DNA from: Microbacterium sp. 10M-3C3
Lineage (GTDB): Bacteria; Actinomycetota; Actinomycetes; Actinomycetales; Microbacteriaceae
DNA length: 64,000 bases
Direction of reading: 5' to 3'
Assembly: GCF_003931875.1 (NCBI RefSeq)
Contig: NZ_CP034245.1
Span: forward strand, 248,001-312,000
Shown here piece by piece: positions 52,710 to 61,853 of this stretch. The stretch's first letter is position 1. Each line of letters opens with the position of its first letter. The position numbers and the translations under genes were made by a program. The notes under the pieces are model-generated. The model made no database searches. It was not told the DNA's origin and saw only the letters and a program-made list of their open reading frames with translations.

Positions 52710-52961
52710 TCAGATGAGGGCGAGCTCGCGCAGCTTCGCCTCGACGTCGGCGTTCGACGGCTCGACGTGGTGGGAGGCGTCGGGGTACACCACGACCGGG
52801 ATGTTGGTGCGGCCCGAGATCTCGCGGGCGACATCGGCGGCGGCGGGGTCGGCCTCGAGGTCGATGTACTCGTAGGTGACGCCGAGCCCGTCGAGCTGGG
52901 CCTTCGTGCGGCGGCAGTCGCGGCACCACTCGGCGCCGAACATCTTCACGGGAGAAGTCAT
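52710..52961 (-). CDS. Glutaredoxin-like / mycoredoxin-type thiol protein
   Basis: 83 residues of thioredoxin fold. Active-site motif EWCRDCRRTK (CxxC, with Arg-Asp between the Cys), and the cis-Pro segment NIPVVVYPD. Actinobacterial relatives (mycoredoxins, NrdH-like) reduce mixed disulfides with mycothiol; the CRDC motif differs from the more usual CGYC or CPYC. ATG 52961 is preceded at six bases by TAGCCT (leaderless). Confidence 0.9.
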   Translation of the reverse strand: MTSPVKMFGAEWCRDCRRTKAQLDGLGVTYEYIDLEADPAAADVAREISGRTNIPVVVYPDASHHVEPSNADVEAKLRELALI

Positions 52962-52967
52962 GCTTCC

Positions 52968-52973
52968 AGGCTA
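52968..52973 (-). promoter_or_regulatory. -10 box (TAGCCT) for the glutaredoxin
   Basis: Minus strand TAGCCT, six bases (GGAAGC), ATG at 52961. Leaderless geometry. Confidence 0.6.
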
Positions 52974-53007
52974 AGCGAGCCCGAGCGACCGGGCTCCGTG
53001 ACCGGGC

Positions 53008-54138
53008 TCAGGCCGCGAGCTCGTCGCTCGCCGCGACGGCGGGCGCGAGCGCCGCCGCCTCGGCGCGACGCTTCTTGGGGGCGTAGACCACGAGCGCGTG
53101 GAAGACGAACCGGACGACGAACGCTGCGATCAGCGTGACGGCCGCCGCGATGACGCTCGGGATGTGCGCGCGCTCGACCAGCACCGCGATCAGCGGGATG
53201 CGCACGATCGCCTCGATGCCGTTGAACGTGAACGACTTCACGAACCGGTGCCACATGCGGCCCGAGTCCGCGCGCATGTCGGCGAAGACGAGGTACTCCA
53301 GAGCGAGGAAGTTCGCGACGATCGTGATGACGCTCGCGACGACGGCCGCCCACACGTACGGCATGTGCACCGCGACGAGCGCCCACATGATCGCGAGGTT
53401 CGCGAGGGCGCCGAGACCGCCGACGATCGCGAATGCCGACATCCGGCCGAAGCGAAGCATCGTCAGCTGCGTCAGGAACCGCATGCCCTGCGTGAACGAC
53501 GCCTTCGACTCGCCCGCGAAGCGCGGCGCGAAGGCGAACGGCACCTCCGACACCCGCAGCTGCCGGCGCGCGAGGATCTCGAGGAGGATCTTGAAGCCGC
53601 GCGGCTGCAGGCTCTCCAGGTCGACCGTGGAGCGACGCAGCAGGAAGAACCCGGTCATGGGGTCGCTGCATCCGTTGAGCTTGCGCGGGAACATCGCCTT
53701 CGTGAGCAGCGTCGATGCGCGCGACACGGTCGTGCGCACGGCGTTGGCCAGCCCGTCGGACGTGCCCCCGTCGATGTAGCGCGACGCGACGACCACGTCG
53801 GTGTCGCCGCGGGCGGCTCGCGCGAGGAGCTGCGGGATGACCTCCGGCGGATGCTGCAGGTCGCCGTCCATGACGAGGCACCAGTCGTGCGACGCGGAAC
53901 GGATGCCCTCGACGACCGCACCGCCGAGGCCGCCGACGGGGCGCTCGCGGTGGATGAGGCGCACCGGCGCGGCGCTGTCGACGGCGGCGGCGCGGATGAT
54001 GTCGGGGGTGTCGTCGGTGGAGTCGTCGACGAAGACGACCTCGTACACCGTGCTGTCGAGGGTGTCGGCGAGGCGGCGCAGGAGCTCTCGGACGTTCGGC
54101 CCCTCGTTGAAGGTGGGGACGATCAGGGAGAGTTCCAT
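53008..54138 (-). CDS. GT2 polyprenol-phosphate glycosyltransferase fused to GtrA domain
   Basis: 376 residues. The first ~230 are a GT-A glycosyltransferase of the dolichol-phosphate mannose synthase type (LSLIVPTFNEGPNV, VFVDDSTDDT, VMDGDLQHPPE with the metal Asp pair). The last ~135 form a four-helix GtrA-like membrane domain (FAIVGGLGALANLAIMWAL) that anchors the enzyme or helps flip the product. It would make polyprenyl-phospho-hexose for cell-wall or protein glycosylation. ATG 54138 has a weak ribosome site; a TAGGCT box lies upstream. Confidence 0.93.
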   Translation of the reverse strand: MELSLIVPTFNEGPNVRELLRRLADTLDSTVYEVVFVDDSTDDTPDIIRAAAVDSAAPVRLIHRERPVGGLGGAVVEGIRSASHDWCLVMDGDLQHPPEVIPQLLARAARGDTDVVVASRYIDGGTSDGLANAVRTTVSRASTLLTKAMFPRKLNGCSDPMTGFFLLRRSTVDLESLQPRGFKILLEILARRQLRVSEVPFAFAPRFAGESKASFTQGMRFLTQLTMLRFGRMSAFAIVGGLGALANLAIMWALVAVHMPYVWAAVVASVITIVANFLALEYLVFADMRADSGRMWHRFVKSFTFNGIEAIVRIPLIAVLVERAHIPSVIAAAVTLIAAFVVRFVFHALVVYAPKKRRAEAAALAPAVAASDELAA

Positions 54139-54176
54139 GAAGACTCGCGATTTCCTCGATTTACCAGGCCTGCGTC

Positions 54177-54182
54177 AGCCTA
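54177..54182 (-). promoter_or_regulatory. -10 box (TAGGCT) for the glycosyltransferase
   Basis: Minus-strand TAGGCT 38 bp before ATG 54138, in the 148-bp gap that otherwise holds only GC-rich complementary stretches near 54250-54285. Confidence 0.4.
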
Positions 54183-54286
54183 GTGTGGCCTCCCTGTCCG
54201 TCTCCCCTCCATCACTTATGTGCGGGATGGGAGTTCATGTATCGTTCATCGGCCCGTCCGGCGGCCGTCGCCGCGGGGTCGCCCCG

Positions 54287-55453
54287 TCAGCCGATCGCGC
54301 TGCGCAGCGCGTCGACGCCCATGCCGTAGTTGATGCGGATGCAGGGGAGGGCGAGCTTGTCCGTCCCGATGCGCACATAGCCCTGTTCGATCGTGCGGGC
54401 GAGCTCGAAGCCGGCCTGCGCCACGCCCTGCTTCGCGGTGTCGTTGTAATGCCCGAAGGGGTAGGCGATGACCTCTTTCGCGCCGCGGATCTGCGCGGAG
54501 GTCTCCAGGTCGGCTGCAATCTGATCGGCCGTCCAGTTGACCATGCGGCCCTTGCCGTTCGCGCCCGCTTCGTGCATGTCCTGCGTGTGCGAGCGCTGCA
54601 GCACGTACGGGTTGGGGGAGGGCTCCGTCCGCCACTTCGTGATCACGAACGACGTCGTCATGAGGCCCTTGCCGTGCACGATGGGCGCGGCCAGCTCGAG
54701 CCATGTCGAGTCGGCGTCGTCGTCGGTGATGATCACGGAGTGCTTCGGCAGGAACAGGGCGCCGTCGATGAACGCGCTCAGCTCGTCCCACGTGGGCAGG
54801 TAGAAGCCGTTGTCCTTGATGTAGGTCATGTGCGCGTCGAAGTCGCCGATGAACGCGTAGTTCAGCCGGAGCGAGTTGCTCTCGCCCTCGGGCTTCGTCG
54901 TGAACTGGTGGTACATGAGGATCGGGATGCCGGCGTCCTCGGCGGCGTTCTCGGCCGGCGTCTTCCACGCGGCGTGCAGCGTGACGCGCCGGTCGACGCA
55001 CTCGGCTAGCCGCGCGCCGTTGACGCGCCCCGGGATCGCGTAGACCGCCGCATCCGCCGCGGTCGCGTACCACCCGGCGAAGACGCGGCCGTCGGCGCGC
55101 GGGATCGGCAGGCCCGTGTAGAGCACCCCCTGCGTCTGCAGCTGCGGAGGCAGCGCGATGCCCTCGCCCGTGAACGACACCGCGCACGCGTTCGGGTCGG
55201 CGGTGGTCGCGAGGAGCTGCTCCTCGGGGGTCAGCGGCGTCGGAGAAGGGGTCGAGGGGCTCGGGCTGGGGCTCGGGCCCGAATCGGCGGACGTGACGGC
55301 GGGGGTGCGTGCGCCCGTGAGCGCGAGCGTGACGACGGTCGCGCCCACGGCCGCGACCACGGCCGCCGCGGCGACCGTGAGCGCGAGAGCGCGTCGGCGT
55401 CGGGTGCGCGCGCGCGCGTGCGCGCGACGGTGCGCGGCCGGTGTCCTGCTCAC
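54287..55453 (-). CDS. Exported polysaccharide deacetylase (NodB-like)
   Basis: 388 residues. A basic N-terminus and one membrane helix (about 22-45) are followed by a Ser/Pro spacer (SPSPSPSTPSPTP), a small N-domain and the NodB homology domain: PILMYHQF, ITDDDADSTW in place of the usual TFDDG, and metal-binding RSHTQDMH. The metal triad Asp-His-His appears intact. It likely deacetylates peptidoglycan or another surface glycan. GTG 55453 has GGGGGAG five bases upstream; an earlier in-frame start lacks it. Confidence 0.9.
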   Translation of the reverse strand: MSRTPAAHRRAHARARTRRRRALALTVAAAAVVAAVGATVVTLALTGARTPAVTSADSGPSPSPSPSTPSPTPLTPEEQLLATTADPNACAVSFTGEGIALPPQLQTQGVLYTGLPIPRADGRVFAGWYATAADAAVYAIPGRVNGARLAECVDRRVTLHAAWKTPAENAAEDAGIPILMYHQFTTKPEGESNSLRLNYAFIGDFDAHMTYIKDNGFYLPTWDELSAFIDGALFLPKHSVIITDDDADSTWLELAAPIVHGKGLMTTSFVITKWRTEPSPNPYVLQRSHTQDMHEAGANGKGRMVNWTADQIAADLETSAQIRGAKEVIAYPFGHYNDTAKQGVAQAGFELARTIEQGYVRIGTDKLALPCIRINYGMGVDALRSAIG

Positions 55454-55545
55454 GTGCTCCCCCTGCAAGCGGCGCCCCCGCACCGCTCCGGGAAGCATAG
55501 CGGCGGCGTCGATCGCGGCCCCGTCTCAATCCTGCGATGTTGGCG

Positions 55546-55568
55546 AATCTATCGATTTACAATAGATT
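55546..55568. promoter_or_regulatory. Inverted-repeat operator over the DUF2975 promoter
   Basis: AATCTAT, nine bases, ATAGATT: a perfect 7-bp inverted repeat in an AT-rich island, overlapping TACAAT (55558-55563), a good -10 for the gene starting at 55594. The HTH protein encoded in that operon is the obvious candidate ligand. Confidence 0.65.
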
Positions 55569-55593
55569 CCTCTCGAAACAAAGGAGATCACTC

Positions 55594-56085
55594 GTGCGAT
55601 CCGTCACCATCACCGCGCTGCGCGTGGTCATCGCCCTGTCGTTGGCCGGCGCGATCGCCGTGCAGGCGGTCCTCCTCCCGCTGCTGTGGAACGACCTGGC
55701 GGATGCGGGCGTCGCCGTCGCCCTGCGGGTCACGGTCATCGCGATGGCCGCCGTCGGCGTCCTGTCGCTGCAGGTCTTCGCGGTGTGCGTGTGGCGTCTC
55801 CTCGGTCTCGTGCGCCGCGGGGCGGTGTTCACGCCCCGCGCCTTCCGCGACGTCGACGCCATCATCGGGGCGATCTCGGTGGCAGCGGCGCTCGTGTTCG
55901 GGTTCGCCGTGCTTCTCGCGCCCGGCGATGCGGCCCCCGGCATCGTCGGCCTCATCTGCGGCCTGGCGCTCGTCCTGGCCGGCATCGCTCTCCTGGTCGT
56001 CGTGCTGCGGATGCTGCTGCGTCAGGCCATCGCGCGGGAGGACGAGGCGCGAACGCTGCGCGCCGAGCTGGGCGAGGTGATCTGA
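55594..56085 (+). CDS. DUF2975 membrane protein
   Basis: 163 residues with four membrane helices (about 5-28, 43-68, 92-112, 119-142), and the FTPRAFRDV segment between helices two and three typical of DUF2975. Function unknown; members are regularly paired with a small HTH regulator. GTG 55594 has AAGGAGAT seven bases before it. Stop joins the HTH start as TGATG. Confidence 0.88.
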   Translation: MRSVTITALRVVIALSLAGAIAVQAVLLPLLWNDLADAGVAVALRVTVIAMAAVGVLSLQVFAVCVWRLLGLVRRGAVFTPRAFRDVDAIIGAISVAAALVFGFAVLLAPGDAAPGIVGLICGLALVLAGIALLVVVLRMLLRQAIAREDEARTLRAELGEVI

Positions 56086-56342
56086 TGCCGATCGTCGTCG
56101 ACATCGACGTCATGCTCGCGCGCCGCAAGATGAGCGTCGGAGCGCTCGCCGACGCCGTCGGCATCACCCCGGCCAATCTCGCCGTGCTCAAGAACGGCCG
56201 GGCGAAGGCCGTCCGCTTCACGACGCTCGAGGCGCTCTGCTCCGTGCTCGAGTGCCAGCCCGGCGACCTGCTCCGCTGGGAGCCCGTGGTCGACGACAAG
56301 CGGGAGGTCAGCGCTCTCGCCGAGGCTTCAGCCAGTCGCTGA
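56085..56342 (+). CDS. YozG-like XRE-family helix-turn-helix regulator
   Basis: 85 residues. HTH: MLARRKMSVGALADAVGI then ANLAVLKNGRAKAVRF, followed by LEALCSVLECQPGDLL, the Cro/CI-like YozG signature. Coupled to the DUF2975 gene and likely to repress their shared promoter through the AATCTAT inverted repeat. Its last 35 bp overlap a convergent small open frame. Confidence 0.92.
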   Translation: MPIVVDIDVMLARRKMSVGALADAVGITPANLAVLKNGRAKAVRFTTLEALCSVLECQPGDLLRWEPVVDDKREVSALAEASASR

Positions 56343-56487
56343 GCCGTGTCCCGCGCCGCGGCGCGGCCTGCTGCGGCGCCCCGACGGTGTGGGTCGACGG
56401 CACGATGCCGTTGCCGAACGCGGCTCCGATCGCGCTCGCCCACACCGCGGCGTTCTCACGACCGCGGTCGTCCTCGATGCCTGCCAT
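56308..56487 (-). CDS. Possible small protein, convergent overlap with the HTH gene
   Basis: 59 residues (MAGIEDDRGRENAAVWASAI at the start). The support is a very strong ribosome site, GGAGGAGGGG, directly before ATG 56487, and a non-random composition. It overlaps the last 35 bp of the HTH gene on the other strand. No family recognised; could be spurious. Confidence 0.5.
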   Translation of the reverse strand: MAGIEDDRGRENAAVWASAIGAAFGNGIVPSTHTVGAPQQAAPRRGTRLSDWLKPRRER

Positions 56488-56689
56488 GTCCCCTCCTCCG
56501 GTGCCGTGCCCCCAGGCATAGAGGATGCTGCGCGCCGGTCGCGCACGGGTTGACGCCGCTCGCGAATCGTGCAGCGCGGGGTATACCGGTGAGCCCGAGG
56601 GTGTGCAACCCCGTGTCTGCGACCACGCAGCGCTTCCTACCGTTCGGCGGTCGGTGAGCGCCGATGTCCTGGAAGCGAGCGAGGTCAGC

Positions 56690-58444
56690 ATGCCCGACGA
56701 TCCGTCCCCGACAGCCACGGGGGATCGAACCATGCCCGCTCGCCAGGCGGAGCTGTTCTCACGCACGCGCACGGCGGCGAAGGGGAACATCGTCGTGTCC
56801 TGGATCACCTCGACCGACCACAAGACGATCGGGTTCATGTACATCATCGCGGCGATGATCTTCTTCCTCTTCGGAGGGGTGCTGGCCCTGATCATCCGGG
56901 CCGAGCTCTTCCAGCCGGGCATGCAGATCGTGCCGACGAAGGAGCAGTACAACCAGCTCTTCACGATGCACGGCACGATCATGCTGCTCATGTTCGCGAC
57001 GCCGTTGTTCGCCGGTTTCGCCAACGCGATCATGCCGCTGCAGATCGGCGCGCCCGACGTGGCGTTTCCGCGCTTGAACGCGCTGTCGTTCTGGCTGTTC
57101 CTGTTCGGCTCGACCATCGTCGTGGCGGGATATCTCCTCCCCCAGGGGCCGGCGGGCTTCGGCTGGACGGCCTATCAGCCGCTGTCCAATGCCACCTTCA
57201 GTCCGGGCGTGGGCGGCAGCTTCTGGTTCCTCGGCCTCGGCATGAGCGGTTTCGGCACGATCCTCGGCGCCGTCAACTTCATCACCACGATCCTCACGAT
57301 GCGCGCGCCCGGCATGACGATGTGGCGCATGTCCATCTTCACGTGGAACACCCTGATCACGAGCATCCTGGTCCTGCTGGCGTTCCCGGTGCTCGCGGCG
57401 GCGCTCTTCGCGGCGGCCTCGGACCGCGTGCTCGGCTCGCACATCTACGACCCCGAGCACGGCGGCGTGCTGCTGTGGCAGCACCTGTTCTGGTTCTTCG
57501 GCCACCCCGAGGTGTACATCATCGCGCTGCCGTTCTTCGGCATCGTGTCGGAGGTCTTCCCGGTCTTCAGCCGCAAGCCGATCTTCGGCTACAAGACGCT
57601 CGTGTACGCCACGATCGCGATCGCCGCGCTGTCGGTAGCCGTGTGGGCGCACCACATGTTCGCGACGGGCGCCGTCCTGCTGCCCTTCTTCTCCCTCCTG
57701 ACCGTGCTCATCGCCGTGCCGACGGGCGTGAAGATCTTCAACTGGATCGGCACGATGTGGCGCGGCTCGGTGACCTTCGAGCCGCCCGTGGTGTTCGCGC
57801 TCGGCTTCCTCATCACCTTCGTCTTCGGCGGGCTCACCGGGGTCATCCTCGCCTCGCCGCCTCTGGATTTCCAGGTTCATGACACGTACTTCGTGGTCGC
57901 GCATTTCCATTACGTCGTCTTCGGCACGGTCGTGTTCGCGATGTTCGCCGGGTTCTACTTCTGGTGGCCCAAGTGGACCGGGAGGATGCTGAGCAGCGGG
58001 CTGGCGCACACCCACTTCTGGATGCTCTTCATCGGGTTCCACGTGACCTTCCTCATCCAGCACTGGCTGGGCGTCGAGGGGATGCCTCGCCGATACGCCG
58101 ACTATTCCGACATGGACGGATTCACGTGGCAGAACCAGGTCTCCACGGTGGGTGCGATGATCCTCGGCGCCTCGATGATCCCGTTCCTGCTGAACGTATG
58201 GATCACGGCTCGGCGCGGGCCGCGGATCACCGTGGACGACCCGTGGGGCTACGGCGCCTCCCTCGAGTGGGCGACGTCGTGCCCGCCGCCGCGGCACAAC
58301 TTCACGTCCATCCCGCGCATCCGCAGTGAGCGGCCCGCGTTCGACCGGCACCACCCGGAGGCGGGCTTGCCCGTGGGCGTGGGGCCGGCGAAGGATGCGC
58401 CCGAGACCCCGATCGTCGACGCGTCGGACGGGAATAAGAAGTAG
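56690..58444 (+). CDS. ctaD: Cytochrome c oxidase subunit I
   Basis: 584 residues, twelve-helix heme-copper oxidase subunit. Heme and CuB ligands are visible: [12 protein letters not shown] (low-spin heme His), [15 protein letters not shown] (CuB His, proton-pathway Glu and cross-linked Tyr), WAHHMFATG (CuB His pair) and [10 protein letters not shown] (heme His pair). K-pathway Lys in [10 protein letters not shown]. Type A, aa3. No subunit II, III or ctaB is adjacent, which is unusual. ATG 56690 has GAGG seven bases upstream. The gene converges on the SDR gene with 20 bp between stops. Confidence 0.95.
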   Translation: MPDDPSPTATGDRTMPARQAELFSRTRTAAKGNIVVSWITSTDHKTIGFMYIIAAMIFFLFGGVLALIIRAELFQPGMQIVPTKEQYNQLFTMHGTIMLLMFATPLFAGFANAIMPLQIGAPDVAFPRLNALSFWLFLFGSTIVVAGYLLPQGPAGFGWTAYQPLSNATFSPGVGGSFWFLGLGMSGFGTILGAVNFITTILTMRAPGMTMWRMSIFTWNTLITSILVLLAFPVLAAALFAAASDRVLGSHIYDPEHGGVLLWQHLFWFFGHPEVYIIALPFFGIVSEVFPVFSRKPIFGYKTLVYATIAIAALSVAVWAHHMFATGAVLLPFFSLLTVLIAVPTGVKIFNWIGTMWRGSVTFEPPVVFALGFLITFVFGGLTGVILASPPLDFQVHDTYFVVAHFHYVVFGTVVFAMFAGFYFWWPKWTGRMLSSGLAHTHFWMLFIGFHVTFLIQHWLGVEGMPRRYADYSDMDGFTWQNQVSTVGAMILGASMIPFLLNVWITARRGPRITVDDPWGYGASLEWATSCPPPRHNFTSIPRIRSERPAFDRHHPEAGLPVGVGPAKDAPETPIVDASDGNKK

Positions 58445-58464
58445 GAGCCGTCCGGCGCCGCTCC

Positions 58465-59280
58465 TCAGGGGAGGATGGCGTCGACGTAGCCGCCGTCCAC
58501 GCGCACCGCGCCGCCGGTCGTCGCCGATGCGAGGGGCGACGCGAGGTACGCGACCATGTTCGCGATCTCCTCCGGCTGGATGAGGCGGCCCAGGAGCGAC
58601 TGCGGCCGAGCCGTGCGCATGAACTCCCGCTGCGCCTCGTCCCACGGCAGGCTCTCGTCCACCATCTGGTAGACGAAGCGCTCGGCCCCCTCGGTGTGCG
58701 TCGGCCCGGCGATGACCGCGTTGACCGTGACGCCCGTGCCCGCCGCGGTCTTCGCGAAGCCGCGGGACACCGCCAGGAGCGCGGTCTTGGACATGCCGTA
58801 GTGGATCATCTCGGCCGGGATGACGACGGCAGAGTCGCTCGCGATGTTGAGCACGCGGCCCCATCCGCGCGCGGCCATGCCGGGAAGCACGAGACGCGTG
58901 AGGCGGGTCGCGGCGAGCACGTTGAGCTCGAAGAAGCGCCGCCATTCGTCGTCGTCGATCTCGAGGGCCGGGCGCGCGTCGAAGATCGCCGCGTTGTTGA
59001 CGAGCACGTCGATCTCGCCGGCGCCGGCCACGAGCGCCTCGGCGCCCTCCGCGGTGCCGATGTCGGCCGCCACCGCGCGCACGGGGCGCCCCGTCTCCTC
59101 GCTCAGCGCGCGGGCCGCCGCATCCGTCTTCGCCGCGTCGCGGCCGTTGACGACGACGGCGGCGCCGGCTTCGACCAGGCGGCGCGCGATCGCCCGGCCG
59201 ATGCCCTGCGTCGAGCCGGTGACCACGGCGGTGCGGCCGGCGAGGTCGATCGCGAGGCCGGAAGGGCGGGCGTCGGACAT
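58465..59280 (-). CDS. SDR-family oxidoreductase
   Basis: 271 residues. Rossmann TGSTQGIGRAIAR glycine motif, NNAAIFDARP, catalytic Ser in NIASDSAV and YGMSK (Tyr/Lys). NADP preference is suggested by the Arg/Asn after the second strand (VVNGRDAAK). Substrate unknown. GAAGGAGA precedes ATG 59280. It lies 14 bp after the pyruvate-oxidase-like gene and ends the encapsulin operon. Confidence 0.92.
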   Translation of the reverse strand: MSDARPSGLAIDLAGRTAVVTGSTQGIGRAIARRLVEAGAAVVVNGRDAAKTDAAARALSEETGRPVRAVAADIGTAEGAEALVAGAGEIDVLVNNAAIFDARPALEIDDDEWRRFFELNVLAATRLTRLVLPGMAARGWGRVLNIASDSAVVIPAEMIHYGMSKTALLAVSRGFAKTAAGTGVTVNAVIAGPTHTEGAERFVYQMVDESLPWDEAQREFMRTARPQSLLGRLIQPEEIANMVAYLASPLASATTGGAVRVDGGYVDAILP

Positions 59281-59294
59281 GGGATCTCCTTCGC

Positions 59295-61028
59295 TCACGA
59301 GAACAGACGCCGGAACACGTTCGTGTCGGCGAGGTCGAGCAGCTCGTCGCCGCGCCCGGACATGACCGTGCGCAGCGCGTACAGCGCGAAGCCCTTCGCC
59401 TGCTCGAGCGTGATCGACGGCGGGATGCTGAGCTCCTGGCGCGCGACGACGACATCCAGCAGCACGGGGCCGGGCGCCGCGAGGGCCCGCTCGATCGCCG
59501 GCTTCACGTCGGCTCCGCGCTCGACGCGGATGCCGGTGATGCCGACCGACTCGGCGACCGCCGCGAAGTCGGGGTTCACGAGGTCGGTGCCGAAGTTCAC
59601 GATGCCGGCGGCCTTCATCTCCACCTCGACGAAGTTCAGCGACGAGTTGTTGTAGACCACGATCGTGACGGGCAGGTCGTTCTGCCGGATCGACAGCAGG
59701 TCGCCCATGAGCATCGCGAGGCCGCCGTCGCCGGCGAGCGCGATGACCTGTCGGTCGCGGTCGACGGCCTTGGCCCCGAGGGCGTGGGGGAGGGCGTTGG
59801 CCATCGAGCCGTGCGAGAACGATCCGATGAGCCGGCGCTCGCGCGTCATGTGCAGGTAGCGCGCCGCCCAGATCACGGGGGAGCCGACATCGGCGGTGAA
59901 CACCGCGTCGTCGGCGGCGAGCTCGTCGAGCACACGCGTGAGGTACTCGGGGTGGATCGGCTCCTTCCCGTCGTCGTTCGCGAGCCCGTCGAGCTCTGTG
60001 CGGGTCTTGGCGTAGTGCTCGAGGCTCGAGCGCAGGTGGTCGTCGCCACGGTCGGCCCGCAGCAGCGGCAGCAGCGCCCGCGCCGTCTCGCCGACGTCGC
60101 CGACGAGGCCGACGTCGATCGGCGTGCGGCGGCCGAGCTGCTCGCCGCGCACGTCGACCTGCACGATCTTCGCCTTCTCGGGGTAGAACTGCCGATACGG
60201 GAAGTCGCTGCCGAGCACCAGCAGCGCGTCGCAGTGCTCCATCGCGCGGTACCCCGACGCGAACCCGAGGAGCCCGGTCATCCCGACGTCGAACGGGTTG
60301 TCGTACTCGATGTGCTCCTTGCCGCGGAAGGCGTGCACGATCGGCGCCCGCAGCCGCTCGGCGAGCGCCATGACGTCGGCGTGCGCGCCGGCGACGCCCG
60401 CGCCGGCGAGGATCGTCACCTTCTTCGCGCCGTCGAGCACGTCGGCCGCGCGGGCCAGCTCCGGCTCGGACGGCACGATGCGCGGGCGCGCGGCGCGGAT
60501 GGGCGCGGACGGCCGGCGCTTCGGCGCATCCGCGAAGAACACGTCGCCCGGCACCACCACGACCGCGACGCCCTGACGCTCGACCGCGGTGCGCATCGCG
60601 ATCTCCAGCACCCACGGCATCTGCGCGGGGTCGCCCACGAGCTCGGTGTACACGCTGCACTCGCGGAAGAGCTCCTGCGGATGCGTCTCCTGGAAGTAGT
60701 TCGAGCCGATCTCCGCCGACGGGATGTGCGACGCGATCGCGAGCACCGGCACGCGGGTGCGCTGCGCGTCGAACAGGCCGTTGACGAAGTGCAGGTTGCC
60801 CGGCCCGCAGCTGCCCGCCACGACCGCGAGCTCGCCGGTGATCTGCGCCTCGCCGGCCGCTGCGAACGCGGCCGCCTCCTCGTGGCGCGTGTGCATCCAC
60901 CGGATGCCGCCGTGGCGCCGCAGCGCGTCGGTGAAGGCGTTGAGGGAATCGCCCGGGAGCCCCCACACGCGCTCCACCCCCGCGAGGGCGAGGGTCTCGA
61001 CGATCTGGTCGGCGATGGTGTGCGACAT
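59295..61028 (-). CDS. poxB: PoxB-like thiamine-diphosphate enzyme (pyruvate dehydrogenase quinone / pyruvate oxidase)
   Basis: 577 residues. ThDP enzyme order: PYR domain with catalytic Glu in TRHEEAAAFAAAG, central FAD-binding domain, PP domain with GDGGLAMLMGDLLSIRQ and NNSSLNF (Mg/ThDP site). Sequence is closest to PoxB-type enzymes: pyruvate to acetate and CO2, electrons to quinone, or to O2 making H2O2 in pyruvate oxidases. Which acceptor is used cannot be told by eye. It starts 30 bp after the encapsulin stop, in the same direction. Confidence 0.9.
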   Translation of the reverse strand: MSHTIADQIVETLALAGVERVWGLPGDSLNAFTDALRRHGGIRWMHTRHEEAAAFAAAGEAQITGELAVVAGSCGPGNLHFVNGLFDAQRTRVPVLAIASHIPSAEIGSNYFQETHPQELFRECSVYTELVGDPAQMPWVLEIAMRTAVERQGVAVVVVPGDVFFADAPKRRPSAPIRAARPRIVPSEPELARAADVLDGAKKVTILAGAGVAGAHADVMALAERLRAPIVHAFRGKEHIEYDNPFDVGMTGLLGFASGYRAMEHCDALLVLGSDFPYRQFYPEKAKIVQVDVRGEQLGRRTPIDVGLVGDVGETARALLPLLRADRGDDHLRSSLEHYAKTRTELDGLANDDGKEPIHPEYLTRVLDELAADDAVFTADVGSPVIWAARYLHMTRERRLIGSFSHGSMANALPHALGAKAVDRDRQVIALAGDGGLAMLMGDLLSIRQNDLPVTIVVYNNSSLNFVEVEMKAAGIVNFGTDLVNPDFAAVAESVGITGIRVERGADVKPAIERALAAPGPVLLDVVVARQELSIPPSITLEQAKGFALYALRTVMSGRGDELLDLADTNVFRRLFS

Positions 61029-61058
61029 GGCGTCCTTTCGTGGTCGGTGCGGGTTCGG

Positions 61059-61853
61059 TCAGCGGAGCGCGATCGCGGCTTCGGGCGTGGCCACGCGGAA
61101 GCTGAACGACTCCTCGAGGTACAGCTCCACCGCATCCGCCGTGTGCGCCGCGTACCCGAGCGAGATGTCTTGGCCGGATTCGAAGAGGAAGTCGCCGCCG
61201 CGCCGGCTCACGACGACCGCGCCGCGGAGGCCCGGCGCCCACACCACCGGTCCGCCGAGCACGCGCTCGAGGTGGTGACGGAGCGGAGCACCGCCGTCGT
61301 CGCTGCCGCCGGATACCGCGATCCACGTCGGCGAGTCGAGCGCGATGCCGTACGGCCCGCCGACGCCGGCGCCGGCCAGCGTCTCGACCGCGGAGGCGAC
61401 GACCGTCGCGAGTGCGCCGAGGTCGCCTGGCAGCGCGAGCGGTGCGTGCGGGGATGCCGCGGTGACCCCCGTGATGCCCGCCGCCTCCCATCCGTCGAGG
61501 ACGGCGGTGTTCTCCCGGCGCGCGAGACGCGCGGCCGCGTCGTCGAGCGGGCCGAGGTCGGTGTCCGCCGCGCCGCGCGCGTCGGCGTCGAGCTCGTCGC
61601 GGGAGAGCGAGAACGCCGCGCGGGCCTCGACCAGGGGCAGGACGCGGCGGCTGCGACCGCGCACGCCGTCGGCGTCGAACGTCGGGCCTACCCGGCCGAG
61701 GCTCGTCCCGGAATGCTCCCAGCCGAGCGGGCCGGCGAAGTCGACGAGCGCCCGCGCACCCAGCGCAGGTGCGAGGCGCGTGCGGGCCTCGTGGTCGAGC
61801 GTCGCCCACGTGCGCTCCGTGATGGGGGCGAGATGGCGCAGGAGGTGGTTCAT
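61059..61853 (-). CDS. Encapsulin shell protein (linocin M18 type, family 1)
   Basis: 264 residues, HK97-fold nanocompartment subunit. The opening NHLLRHLAPITERTWATLDHEA is highly characteristic, as are LVEARAAFSLSRDELD and the C-terminal GGDFLFESGQDISLGYAAH, FSFRVATPEAAI. It would assemble a ~60-subunit shell enclosing the peroxidase encoded just upstream. ATG 61853 overlaps the DyP stop as ATGA. Confidence 0.96.
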   Translation of the reverse strand: MNHLLRHLAPITERTWATLDHEARTRLAPALGARALVDFAGPLGWEHSGTSLGRVGPTFDADGVRGRSRRVLPLVEARAAFSLSRDELDADARGAADTDLGPLDDAAARLARRENTAVLDGWEAAGITGVTAASPHAPLALPGDLGALATVVASAVETLAGAGVGGPYGIALDSPTWIAVSGGSDDGGAPLRHHLERVLGGPVVWAPGLRGAVVVSRRGGDFLFESGQDISLGYAAHTADAVELYLEESFSFRVATPEAAIALR

